Source: Hyphomicrobiales bacterium
Lineage (GTDB): Bacteria > Pseudomonadota > Alphaproteobacteria > Rhizobiales > Rhizobiaceae
DNA: 64,000 nt
Direction: 5' to 3'
NCBI GenBank assembly: GCA_900466475.1
Contig: UBMI01000018.1
Coordinates: 123,719 to 187,718, forward strand
This document shows, piece after piece, positions 1 to 7,688 of this stretch. The notes under the pieces were generated by a model that did not search any database, had not been told where the DNA came from, and saw only the letters and a program-made list of their open reading frames with translations. Every line of letters starts with the position of its first letter. The stretch's first letter is position 1. Both the position numbers and the translations under genes were made by a program.

Positions 1-329
1 TGCGCGGCGTCATGAAGGACGGCGCTTTCGCCATGCTGGAGAGCGAAATCCGCGTTCCGGTATCGGTCAAGGCTGCGGAGGGCACCAAGCTGACGCTCGG
101 CGTGCGCCCCGAACATTTCAGCCCGGCCGGCGATGTCGCCGTTCCCGGTAAGGTCACTTTCGCCGAAACGCAGGGTCGCGAGAACCTCTACGACGTCCGG
201 CTTGCCGGCGGTTCGCTGCTACGTTCCATTCAGCCTGTTCGCAACGACATCACTGTCGGCGATGAGGTGAAATGGGCAATCGATAGCCGAGGCGTTTTCG
301 TTTTCGACGAGGAAGGCCGGAGGCTCTGA
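1..329 (+). CDS. ABC transporter ATP-binding protein, C-terminal part (TOBE domain), partial
   Basis: This is the last ~109 codons of a gene that begins before the window. The reading frame is open from position 3, so the ATG at 12 is internal. The segment has the GVRPEHF signature (about residues 28-34 counted from that ATG) that starts the C-terminal TOBE/OB-fold of CUT1-type importers (UgpC/MalK/MsmK group). The Walker and LSGGQ motifs lie off the window. Its stop is 3 nt before the GDPD gene, so it is the ATPase of an importer whose operon goes on into the phosphodiesterase, regulator and phosphatase genes. The downstream GDPD makes a glycerophosphodiester a likely cargo, which is inference. 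Confidence 0.85.
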   Translation, partial: RGVMKDGAFAMLESEIRVPVSVKAAEGTKLTLGVRPEHFSPAGDVAVPGKVTFAETQGRENLYDVRLAGGSLLRSIQPVRNDITVGDEVKWAIDSRGVFVFDEEGRRL

Positions 330-332
330 GCG

Positions 333-1106
333 ATGCGTGATTTCTCGTCTTTCTTCGAGCGCTATGGCTGGCCGTCAACCAAGGGAAGCCTGCCGTTCTG
401 TATCGGCCATCGCGGTGCCAGCGGCCATGAGCGGGAAAATACACTGGAAGCCTTCCAGCGTGCCGCCGAACTCGGCGCGGAAATGTGGGAGCTCGATACC
501 CAGCTCACCAAGGATGGCGTGGTCGTGGTCTCTCATGACGATCACCTCGAACGTGTCTTCGGCATCGACAGGCGCATTTCGGAGATGACGGCTGCCGAGC
601 TTGCCACCCTCGAAGGTGTCAACGTTCCGACTTTCGAGGCGGTCGCGGCCCTCGGTCGGCGGACCAATACCGGCCTTTACATCGAGCTCAAGGCGCCGGG
701 CACGGGACCTTTGTGCTGGAAGCATCTTAGGGAAAAGAACCAGCGCTTCGCCTGTCTCGGTTCCTTCGACGCCGCACAGGTGCGCGAACTCCGCGATGCC
801 GGCTGCGACTATCCTCTCTCTGTCCTGATCCGCGTCGGCCATGATCCCCATGCGGCTGGCGACGAGGCAAGCGCAGATATTCTGCACCTCTGCTGGGAAA
901 GGGCCGGCGAACGGCCGCAGGACCTGGTTACCGATGAGCTGACGCAGAGAGCCTTCGGCGAAGGCCGCGAGATCGTGCTCTGGCACGAGGAGCGGCCGGC
1001 CATCCTGGCGGACATCATGAAGCTTCCGGTGCTCGGCATCTGTACGGATCTGCCCGATCTGATGCGCCCGGCCGCCAGGGACGAGAAGCATGGCCGACAG
1101 GGATAA
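333..1106 (+). CDS. glycerophosphodiester phosphodiesterase
   Basis: This 257-aa protein has the GDPD family hallmarks: HRGASG (His26-Arg27), ENTLEAF, ELDTQLTKDG with the metal ligands Glu53 and Asp55, and SHDD with His68. IELK follows around residues 117-120. The family hydrolyses glycerophosphodiesters to sn-glycerol-3-phosphate (or glycerol) and an alcohol or phospho-alcohol. No signal peptide is seen, so it should act in the cytosol on imported substrate. It starts 3 nt after the ABC ATPase stop, and its last codons overlap the LacI-type gene by 17 nt, which supports one transcript. Being between an importer and a phosphatase, it probably makes the first cut of the imported compound. Confidence 0.9.
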   Translation: MRDFSSFFERYGWPSTKGSLPFCIGHRGASGHERENTLEAFQRAAELGAEMWELDTQLTKDGVVVVSHDDHLERVFGIDRRISEMTAAELATLEGVNVPTFEAVAALGRRTNTGLYIELKAPGTGPLCWKHLREKNQRFACLGSFDAAQVRELRDAGCDYPLSVLIRVGHDPHAAGDEASADILHLCWERAGERPQDLVTDELTQRAFGEGREIVLWHEERPAILADIMKLPVLGICTDLPDLMRPAARDEKHGRQG

Positions 1107-2097
1107 CAAGGGACCGAGAAAGGTCACGTCCTTCGATGTGGCGCGTGTGGCAGGCGTCTCACGCGCTGCCGTTTCGCGCGCCTTCACGCCGGACGCAAGC
1201 GTTTCGCCGAAGACTCGCGAGAAGGTCTATCAGGCGGCCAAGGAACTCGGCTATCGGGTAAATTATCTTGCCCGCAGCCTTACCAACAAGCGCTCCGATC
1301 TCGTTGGTCTCGTTGCCGCAGGCCTCGACAATCCGTTCCGCACGATGCAGATCGAGCATCTGGCGCGTGTATTGATCGCCCGCAATTTCCGCCCGATCCT
1401 GTTGCCGACGTCGAAGGAAGCAGACACGTCAACGGTCATCGGCCAGCTTCTGCATTATGCAGTCTCAGGCGTTATCGTCACGTCGGACGCGCCGCCGACG
1501 GAGATTTGCGAACAGTGTGCTGCCGAAGGTGTGCCAATCGTCCTTATCAACAAGGGCGACGATATCCCGTTCGTCGACCGCATCATCTCGGATGACCGGA
1601 TGGCTGGCCACCTTGCCGCGACGCACTTGATCGAAAGCGATGCCAGTGCGCCTGCGGTCATGGCCGCACCCGCTATCTCCTATACGGCGCGACGGCGCAG
1701 TGAAGCCTTCATGACCACCTGTCGGCAGGCCGGCCTCGAGCCGCGTATGATCGAATTGAAAATTAACGACTATCGGAGTGGCTATGACGCAGCCGCCGAC
1801 CTTCTGTCGCTCGGTATCGACGGCCTGTTCTGCGCCAACGACTATATGGCCTGCGGCGTGATCGATAGCGTCATGAAGGGGCTTGGTCGTGAGGACCAGC
1901 CGCCGTTCCGCATCGTCGGCCACGATGACATTCCGCAGGCCGGCTGGTCGGCCTATGACCTTACGACCATCCGCCAGCCGTGCGATTTGCAGGCCGAACA
2001 GACCGTCGATCTGCTGATGAGCAGGATGGCCGAACCGGATATGACCGCCCGCGTCGAATTTACCCCCGTGACGCTGATCAAAAGAAGGACTGCTTGA
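1090..2097 (+). CDS. LacI-family transcriptional regulator
   Basis: The protein is 335 aa. An N-terminal helix-turn-helix (about residues 13-32, with SFDVARVAGVSRAAVSRAF) is followed by the hinge helix and a periplasmic-binding-protein-like effector domain (GLVAAGLDNPF, GIDGLFCANDYMACG, GHDDIPQAGW). The family usually represses sugar or polyol uptake operons and releases DNA on ligand binding. The gene overlaps the end of the GDPD gene and its stop overlaps the next start (TGATG), so the regulator is made inside the operon it probably controls. The ATG at 1090 has a purine-rich GAGAAG upstream. I did not find a clear operator because the operon promoter lies off the window. Confidence 0.93.
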   Translation: MADRDNKGPRKVTSFDVARVAGVSRAAVSRAFTPDASVSPKTREKVYQAAKELGYRVNYLARSLTNKRSDLVGLVAAGLDNPFRTMQIEHLARVLIARNFRPILLPTSKEADTSTVIGQLLHYAVSGVIVTSDAPPTEICEQCAAEGVPIVLINKGDDIPFVDRIISDDRMAGHLAATHLIESDASAPAVMAAPAISYTARRRSEAFMTTCRQAGLEPRMIELKINDYRSGYDAAADLLSLGIDGLFCANDYMACGVIDSVMKGLGREDQPPFRIVGHDDIPQAGWSAYDLTTIRQPCDLQAEQTVDLLMSRMAEPDMTARVEFTPVTLIKRRTA

Positions 2098-2912
2098 TGA
2101 AATCCGCATTCGATACCTCCGCTCTGACCGCGCGGGCGGAGGTCGCAATCGACGTGGCCCGCAAGGTTGGACGCGAGGCTGCGCGCTTCAGGCGTGAAGG
2201 AAACCCCGGCGCGTTGCATGTCGAAAACAAGGGCTTGCAGGATTTCGTCACCGTCGCAGACAGGCAGGCAGAACAGGCTATCCGCGAAGGGCTGCTGGCG
2301 CGCTTTCCCGATGATACATTCATGGGCGAGGAAACCGGCGGCAAATCCGGCTCTGCCGGCACCTGGGTCGTCGATCCCATCGACGGCACGACCAACTATA
2401 TCCGTGGTTTCCGCCATTGGGGTGTTTCAATCGCCTTCGTTGTTGGTGGCAAGGTAGAGATCGGCGTGGTCTACGACGCGGCCAACGACCAGGTTTTCTC
2501 CGCGATCCGCGGCCGCGGCGCCCTCAAGGAAGGCCAGCCGATCCACGCCGCTCCGACGACCGATCCCGCCAATGCGATCGTTGTGCTCGGCCATTCGCGC
2601 AAGACGAGCTTCGATGACTATGCGGCGCTTTCCAAGCGGCTCTACGAACGTGGAATGGATTATCGCCGCATGGGTGCGGCGGCAGTCGATCTCGTACGCG
2701 TGGCGGAAGGTGTTTCCGACCTCTTCTACGAACGGCATCTGAATGCCTGGGACATGCTGGCCGGCGCGCTGATCGCCGCGGAGGCCGGTGCGAAGGTCGC
2801 GATTCCGCCTGTCGCCATGCTGCTGGAGGACGGCGGTCCTGTTATCGCCCATTCGCCTGGACTGGCAGAAGAGTTCGCCTTCCTCCTCGAGTTCGAAGGT
2901 CTGGCTCTCTAG
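2097..2912 (+). CDS. inositol monophosphatase family protein
   Basis: The product is 271 aa from the ATG at 2097, which overlaps the LacI stop as TGATG; the frame is open further upstream but only inside lacI. It has the IMPase metal site: GEET (around residue 77), DPIDGTTN (93-100) and AWDMLAG (217-223), in the right order and spacing for a full-length enzyme. The family removes phosphate from inositol-1-phosphate, and some members act on histidinol-phosphate, 3'-phosphoadenosine nucleotides or fructose bisphosphate. Next to a GDPD and an importer, dephosphorylating an inositol phosphate released from glycerophosphoinositol is an attractive role, but the sequence alone does not prove the substrate. 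Confidence 0.92.
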   Translation: MKSAFDTSALTARAEVAIDVARKVGREAARFRREGNPGALHVENKGLQDFVTVADRQAEQAIREGLLARFPDDTFMGEETGGKSGSAGTWVVDPIDGTTNYIRGFRHWGVSIAFVVGGKVEIGVVYDAANDQVFSAIRGRGALKEGQPIHAAPTTDPANAIVVLGHSRKTSFDDYAALSKRLYERGMDYRRMGAAAVDLVRVAEGVSDLFYERHLNAWDMLAGALIAAEAGAKVAIPPVAMLLEDGGPVIAHSPGLAEEFAFLLEFEGLAL

Positions 2913-3763
2913 CCCGCCATGCGCTTCAACCACGCCCGTTCGGTTGCCGGGGCTTCGTCCGTGGTGATCTGATCCGGCTTCAAGGTGACCAGGGCCGAGA
3001 ACTTCGTCCATTCCGTATCGCTGAATCCGCCGTCGGGATCCTTCAGCGTGAAGGTCCATGCGTCGACCCGCTTGGCCTCGTCGTGGCAGAGCGCGATCAT
3101 ATCGAGGCCAGCCTCTGCCGCATCGAGCAGCATCGGCCAGTAAAGATAGATTGTTTCCGGCTCCGTTGGCCCACGCAGGTCGGCGAGCAATTCTTTTTCG
3201 ACCGCTTTCCAGCCTTCGGCCTTGTAGATATTGCCGAGCTTGTCGGTGGGATCGATCCCGCGGCGCAGATGCGGCAGCTTCTCCTTGACGGCCAGCATCA
3301 GCTCCAGACTTCCGGCACTGACGATAACGGAGGCGGAAATCTGCTGCAGGTGCTCAGCAAGATGGGCGATGCCCTTTTCGCCGATCACCTCGTAATCGTC
3401 CTTCATGTCGAACTGCAGCAATGCGTCCGGATGGGCCGATTGCAACATGGCTGCCAGATCCTCGCTGGTGAGGATCGGACGATTGCCGTCCTTCATGCGC
3501 AGGTCGCGTAGATCGGTAAGGCTCTTTTGGGCAATGATGCCGTGCCCCGAAGTCTCGCCTTCCAGCTCCCTGTCATGCAGCACGACGAAACCGCCATCGG
3601 CGCGCACTCTCAGATCAAGCTCCATAGAGGCGCCGGCCTTGAAGCCGTCTGCCATCACTTCCGCCGAAAACAACGGGTCGGCCATGCGCCGGCGCAGCCG
3701 GTGCCATTTCAGCAGGGTCACATGGTTCTCGAACACTATCTGAAGCCCGCGTGCGTCTGCCAT
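2909..3763 (-). CDS. divergent glycerophosphodiester phosphodiesterase-like protein
   Basis: This 284-aa protein is convergent with the phosphatase gene and their stop codons overlap. The metal-binding part ELDLRVRADGGFVVLHDREL and the later LQFDMKDD are GDPD-like. The usual HRGxSG...PENT loop is replaced by KWHRLRRRMADPLFSAEVM: the His-Arg pair is kept but the glycine and the NT of the substrate loop are missing. Activity or substrate choice may therefore differ from the gene at 333. No signal peptide is visible. It is transcribed from the region around 3764-4021, separately from the importer operon. It could be a second phosphodiesterase for the same compound class or a lipid-headgroup enzyme. 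Confidence 0.75.
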   Translation of the reverse strand: MADARGLQIVFENHVTLLKWHRLRRRMADPLFSAEVMADGFKAGASMELDLRVRADGGFVVLHDRELEGETSGHGIIAQKSLTDLRDLRMKDGNRPILTSEDLAAMLQSAHPDALLQFDMKDDYEVIGEKGIAHLAEHLQQISASVIVSAGSLELMLAVKEKLPHLRRGIDPTDKLGNIYKAEGWKAVEKELLADLRGPTEPETIYLYWPMLLDAAEAGLDMIALCHDEAKRVDAWTFTLKDPDGGFSDTEWTKFSALVTLKPDQITTDEAPATERAWLKRMAG

Positions 3764-3935
3764 TCCATCATCCTCGGCCTGTTCGTTTCTGCCTCTTCGT
3801 GCATCGGAAAGGTCCGATTCTCAAGGGCCTGCGGCAGATTAAGCCCGATCTCCCGGCAGCTGCTTGTCTTGCACCGAACATGGTCTTTTTCGTGAGTCGG
3901 TCTTCCGATGGTCTCCGCATGCAGCGTAACAGCGC

Positions 3936-3962
3936 AAATTAGAATACTAATTTTGTAGACAA
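3936..3962. promoter_or_regulatory. operator-like inverted repeats between the GDPD-like gene and a small gene
   Basis: AAATTAG and CTAATTT (3936-3942 and 3947-3953) form a perfect 7-bp inverted repeat with a 4-bp centre. It runs directly into TTGTAGACAA (3953-3962), a TTGT/ACAA palindrome of the kind bound by GntR/FadR-type regulators. The site lies about 170 bp upstream of the minus-strand GDPD-like start and about 60 bp upstream of the plus-strand small gene, in an AT-rich island inside GC-rich DNA. No GntR gene is present nearby, so the cognate protein is unknown. Confidence 0.4.
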
Positions 3963-4021
3963 TATTTTCTGCGCCGGCGATCCGTGCGAGAATCCAGGCT
4001 CGGTTCTCCAGGAGGTGACGT

Positions 4022-4189
4022 ATGTTTGCGGCATTCAAAACTTTCCTAGCGAAGCTTCTCCGGGGGCGTGACCAAGTGGCGCCCGAAGCCCCTGGCCGCG
4101 CTGCGGGAGGGGATGCCGAAAGCCGTCTGCGTAGCCTGCGGGAGGAAGAACTGTTCTTCTGGCAGCCAACGCCGAACTCCTGGTACTGA
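4022..4189 (+). CDS. small protein of unknown function, 55 aa
   Basis: A short open frame starts MFAAFKTFLAKLL and ends ELFFWQPTPNSWY. It has one of the best ribosome sites in the window: AGGAGGTGA at 4010-4018, 3 nt before the ATG. The protein has a short hydrophobic/basic N-terminal helix (residues 1-16), a polar Ala/Gly/Glu/Arg middle and an aromatic tail. No family is recognised. It stops 8 nt before the end of the convergent aminotransferase gene and lies downstream of the operator-like palindromes at 3936-3962. It could be a membrane-associated small regulator. The translation signal supports it being real, but conservation was not tested. Confidence 0.5.
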   Translation: MFAAFKTFLAKLLRGRDQVAPEAPGRAAGGDAESRLRSLREEELFFWQPTPNSWY

Positions 4190-4196
4190 GGAGCAA

Positions 4197-5291
4197 TCAG
4201 CCGCAATAGCTCTTCGTGACAGCTTCCGAAGCCGCGCCGATATTCGCCGGGAACCCAGCCTGCCGAAGTGCAGCGCCATAAGCCAAGACGTTTGCAAGCA
4301 CGGTCGGGAAGCTTGCCCGCGCGCCTGTGTGGTTGATACGCATGAGGTGAGACAAGCCCGTGCCGACACCGGGCGTCAGTTCGACGCCTAATCCTGCGGC
4401 AAAGGCGATCACAGACGCAGATCCAAGTCCTAACGGCAGCGAGACCGTCGTCACGAGGTTCGATCCCTGTCCGGCCGGCACCCAAAGGCTCGTGCCCAGC
4501 GCTGTCAGGCCGGCTCGGCTCGCCGAAGCGGCTTTCTCATGGCGGGCAATGATCTGCGCCAGCCCTTCGGCCTCGACCTGGTCGAGGCAGGCTTCCAGCG
4601 CAAAGAATTCCAACGGCGCCGGCGTTCCCGGCAGCACGCCACGGCCGGCATCCACCCAAGCCTTCAGGTCGGCCAGCGACAGGATGGAATCCCGCGGTGC
4701 GCCGTCATGGAGGACCAGTTCCCAGACATGCCGGCTGACCGACAGCGCGGAAACGCCTGCCGGCCCGCCCAGTGCTTTCTGTGGACCGATCACGGTGATA
4801 TCGATACCCAACGCATCGACATCAAGCGCGTGACCGCCGACGGAGGCAACGGCATCGACTATCGTTACAATGCCTCGCGCCTTTGCGAGAGCGATGATCT
4901 CCGGCAATGGATTGAGAATACCGCTTGCCGATTCTGCGTGGACAAGCGCCAGTACGCTGACATTGGGGTTGATATCGAGCGCGACTGTGATCGCGTCGAG
5001 CTCGATCGGCAGGCCGGGCTGAGCGACGATATCGACGACGTGAGTGCCGCCCCGCCGCAGCCATTGTCCAAACCAGTTGCCATAAGGGCTGGTGACGATG
5101 TTGAGTACAGAGAGGCCAGGTCTGGCAAGGCTGGTCGCAACGGCTTCGAGCGCGACCACGGCCTCGGCCTGCACCAGCAGGACGTCGTTGTTCGTCTTCA
5201 GGATCCCGCCGATGCGGCGGGTGAGGGCGGCGTAGCGTTCAGCCGGATAGCCCGGCGCACCATAGAGCGGGTTCCAGGCGACTTCAGTCAT
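4197..5291 (-). CDS. class V (alanine-glyoxylate type) aminotransferase
   Basis: The product is 364 aa. Fold-type I PLP-enzyme features are clear: TSPYGNW, HAESASGILNP, VDAVAS with the cofactor aspartate Asp146, and IGPQKALGGPAG with the probable Schiff-base Lys172. This is the serine-pyruvate / alanine-glyoxylate / 2-aminoethylphosphonate transaminase subgroup. I chose the ATG at 5291 because GGAG lies 6 nt upstream; TTG 5306 and ATG 5303 are in frame but overlap the preceding ATPase stop. It is the last gene of the Dpp-type importer operon, so it may deaminate the imported amino compound. The exact amino donor and acceptor cannot be read from the sequence. Confidence 0.85.
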   Translation of the reverse strand: MTEVAWNPLYGAPGYPAERYAALTRRIGGILKTNNDVLLVQAEAVVALEAVATSLARPGLSVLNIVTSPYGNWFGQWLRRGGTHVVDIVAQPGLPIELDAITVALDINPNVSVLALVHAESASGILNPLPEIIALAKARGIVTIVDAVASVGGHALDVDALGIDITVIGPQKALGGPAGVSALSVSRHVWELVLHDGAPRDSILSLADLKAWVDAGRGVLPGTPAPLEFFALEACLDQVEAEGLAQIIARHEKAASASRAGLTALGTSLWVPAGQGSNLVTTVSLPLGLGSASVIAFAAGLGVELTPGVGTGLSHLMRINHTGARASFPTVLANVLAYGAALRQAGFPANIGAASEAVTKSYCG

Positions 5292-5302
5292 GCGGAGCTC
5301 CA

Positions 5303-6082
5303 TCAAACGGGTTCGGTTACAAGGCGTGGCACCGCCGCGACGAGCCGGCGCGCCGCTTCGGATCGCGGCGCATTGACGACATCTGCCGCCAGCCCTTCTT
5401 CGACGATCCGGCCGGAATCCATGACCGCGATGCGATGCGAGATCGCGCGCACCACCGCGAGGTCATGAGATATGAAGAGATAGGCAAGCCCATGCTCGCG
5501 CTGCAGTTCGACCAGCAATTCCAGAATGCGGCCACGAACCGTCACGTCGAGCGCGGAAACGGCTTCATCCAGCACCAACAGTGAAGGCCGCGTCGCGATA
5601 GCGCGGGCAATGGCGACGCGCTGTCGTTGGCCGCCCGACAGCGTGCGAACCGGGCGGGGAGCGAGGGTTGCGGGCAGGCCGACGCGTTCCAGCAGGGCAG
5701 TGATTTCCGCCGGCCGTTGCTTCCTGTCCGCAATGGCGTGGATCCGCAGCGGATCGTCGAGAACTGAGGCGACGGAGGCCAATGGGTTGAAGGCTGCGAG
5801 TGGATCCTGAAACACCATTTGCATGCGCGCACGCCTGCGTCGCAGCTCGGCACCGCGCAGCGCAAGCCAGTCCTGTCCCTCGAAGCTGATAGAGCCGGAA
5901 TCAGGTTCCAGCAGGCGCAGAAGGACGCGCGACAGGGTCGATTTTCCACTGCCGGATGCTCCAACCAGCCCCAGGGTTTCGCCGGCTGCGATTGTCAGCG
6001 AAACAGTGTCGAGAGCCGCAACCTGCCGACCGGAACTGGAGTAGGCCTTGGAAAGTGCAGTTATGGTCAGAAGCCCGGTCAC
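5303..6082 (-). CDS. oligopeptide/Dpp-type ABC transporter ATP-binding protein (DppF-like)
   Basis: The protein is 259 aa, with Walker A GASGSGKS (41-48), Q-loop FQDPLAAFNP (91-100), signature LSGGQ (148-152), Walker B LLVLDE (168-173) and a switch histidine in ISHDLAVV. It is the second of two ATPases that together power a Dpp/Opp/Nik-type importer. It is shorter than the usual ~325 aa because the C-terminal oligopeptide-type extension is mostly missing. Its start overlaps the stop of the first ATPase by 4 nt, and its stop overlaps alternative starts of the aminotransferase, so translation is coupled along the operon. Confidence 0.93.
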   Translation of the reverse strand: MTGLLTITALSKAYSSSGRQVAALDTVSLTIAAGETLGLVGASGSGKSTLSRVLLRLLEPDSGSISFEGQDWLALRGAELRRRRARMQMVFQDPLAAFNPLASVASVLDDPLRIHAIADRKQRPAEITALLERVGLPATLAPRPVRTLSGGQRQRVAIARAIATRPSLLVLDEAVSALDVTVRGRILELLVELQREHGLAYLFISHDLAVVRAISHRIAVMDSGRIVEEGLAADVVNAPRSEAARRLVAAVPRLVTEPV

Positions 6083-6861
6083 GACACTACCTCGGCAATC
6101 AGTGGCGGCGTGGAGAGATCGCGATGACTGGCGATCAGGGCAGCCGTATAGCTATCAGCTGGCGATGACAGCACCGACCGGACGGGGCCGGCTTCCACCA
6201 ACGCTCCACCGTGGAAGACGGCGACGCGATCGACGAAGCCGGAGGCAAGCGCGATATCATGGGTGATGAAGAGAAGCGTCATGCCTTCCTCGCGCACCAG
6301 GTTGTCGAGAAGCCCGACGATCTCGGCCTGCACCACGACATCGAGCGCACTGGTCGCCTCATCGGCGATGAGCAGGGCGGGTTTGGCTGCAATCGCTGCC
6401 GCAATCGCCACGCGCTGCCGCTGGCCACCCGAGAGCTGGTGCGGGAACGCGCGCATGATGTTTGTCGGCTGCGGTAGGCTTACGCGCTCCAGCAGCTTCT
6501 CGGCGCGTGCATGGGCTTGCCGCCAGCCGAGGCCCAGGTGTCGTCGGGCACCCTCCGCAACCTGCTCGCCGATCGTCAGCACTGGATTGAGACTGGTGCC
6601 GGGGTCCTGAAAAACAAAACCGAAATCACGGCCGGGAAGCGGAGCATGGCCGAACGCCGGCCAGATCATGTTGCCTTCGATCCTTGCCTGTACCGGCAGA
6701 AGGCCGGCGAGCGCCCGGGCAAACGTACTTTTGCCGGACCCGCTTTCGCCAATGATTGCCAGCCTCTCGCCCTCGATGAGATCGAGGTCGATGGAACTCA
6801 GCGCTGCCTCCTGTTCATAACGGACGGAAAGCCCTTTCACGCAGCAGAAGAGAGCGGTCAT
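6079..6861 (-). CDS. oligopeptide/Dpp-type ABC transporter ATP-binding protein (DppD-like)
   Basis: The protein is 260 aa, with Walker A GESGSGKS (38-45), Q-loop FQDPGTSLNP (84-93), LSGGQ (143-147), Walker B ALLIADE (162-168) and FITHDIALA. It is the first ATPase of the Dpp-type system and overlaps both flanking genes by 4 nt (ATGA). Like its partner it lacks the long C-terminal extension and the 4Fe-4S-type cysteines of some oligopeptide ATPases, so this is a compact two-ATPase importer. It acts at the cytoplasmic face together with the permeases at 6858-8674. Confidence 0.93.
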   Translation of the reverse strand: MTALFCCVKGLSVRYEQEAALSSIDLDLIEGERLAIIGESGSGKSTFARALAGLLPVQARIEGNMIWPAFGHAPLPGRDFGFVFQDPGTSLNPVLTIGEQVAEGARRHLGLGWRQAHARAEKLLERVSLPQPTNIMRAFPHQLSGGQRQRVAIAAAIAAKPALLIADEATSALDVVVQAEIVGLLDNLVREEGMTLLFITHDIALASGFVDRVAVFHGGALVEAGPVRSVLSSPADSYTAALIASHRDLSTPPLIAEVVS

Positions 6862-7688
6862 CGCGGCCCTCCGCCACTGTCGAGCGCTTTGGTCAGGCCC
6901 TCGCTGAAAAGGTGAACACTAAGCACCGTGATCGCCAATGCCATGCCGGGCAGCACAGAAAGATAGGCGGCCGAGCGCAGCACGCTGCGGCCTTCGGCGA
7001 TCATCGAGCCCCAGGTGGCAAGGTTGGGATTGCCGAGACCGAGGAAGGAAAGTGCCGCTTCCGTGAGGATTGCGCCGGCAACGATCGTGGCCGACAGCGC
7101 CAGCACCGGCGGCAGGGCATTCGGCAGGATTTCCTTGAAGGCGATCTCGGCCGGATGCATGCCGATCACGCGTGCAGCAGCCACATAATCCCGTTCGCGG
7201 ATGGACAGGACCTGCGCCCGCGTCAGCCGCGCGGGATCGGCCCAGGCTCCGAGCGCAATGGCAAAGACGACGACAGGTGTTGATACCCCGATGACGCTGA
7301 CGAAGGCGAGCGCCAGCAGGAAGCCCGGAACGATCTGGAAAGCATCGACAATACGCATGAGCGCCTCGTCGATGACACCGCCGGCAAAACCCGCGGCCAT
7401 GCCCACAAGGAGCCCGAGCACCATGGCGGAAAAAGCTGCTGCAATGCCGACGGCCAAAGAAGTCCGCGCACCGTAGAGCAGGCCAGCCAGGACATCGCGC
7501 CCCAGTCTGTCGGTGCCGAGCGGTAAGCTCATATCGGCGAATGGTGTGAGCATCGCCCGCCCTGCAATCCGCAGCGGATCTCCTGGCGACAGGACCGGAG
7601 CCAGCAAACCGGCGGCGAGAAGGGCTGCCAGGATGGCAAGCCCGATTGTACCTTCAGAGGTTCGAATGAGACGGCGCAGCAGGGTCAT
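6858..7688 (-). CDS. Dpp-type ABC transporter permease (DppC-like)
   Basis: The product is 276 aa from the ATG at 7688, which overlaps the DppB-like stop as ATGA; a longer frame to 7760 is open but lies wholly inside the upstream permease gene. It shows an N-terminal membrane helix (TIGLAILAALLAAGLLAPVLSP), the DppC-type periplasmic segment with PLGTDRLGRDVLAGLLYGAR, and about five more helices. The cytoplasmic EAA loop is AARVIGMHPAEIAFKEILPNALPPVL. It pairs with the DppB-like permease to form the channel of the importer. The short N-terminus is normal for DppC proteins. Confidence 0.92.
   Translation of the reverse strand: MTLLRRLIRTSEGTIGLAILAALLAAGLLAPVLSPGDPLRIAGRAMLTPFADMSLPLGTDRLGRDVLAGLLYGARTSLAVGIAAAFSAMVLGLLVGMAAGFAGGVIDEALMRIVDAFQIVPGFLLALAFVSVIGVSTPVVVFAIALGAWADPARLTRAQVLSIRERDYVAAARVIGMHPAEIAFKEILPNALPPVLALSATIVAGAILTEAALSFLGLGNPNLATWGSMIAEGRSVLRSAAYLSVLPGMALAITVLSVHLFSEGLTKALDSGGGPR

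Noticed and set aside
3736..4485. 249-codon minus-strand frame across 3764-4196
   Set aside because: It overlaps two better genes and the palindromic promoter region, and its translation is Arg/Cys-rich without any fold signature.
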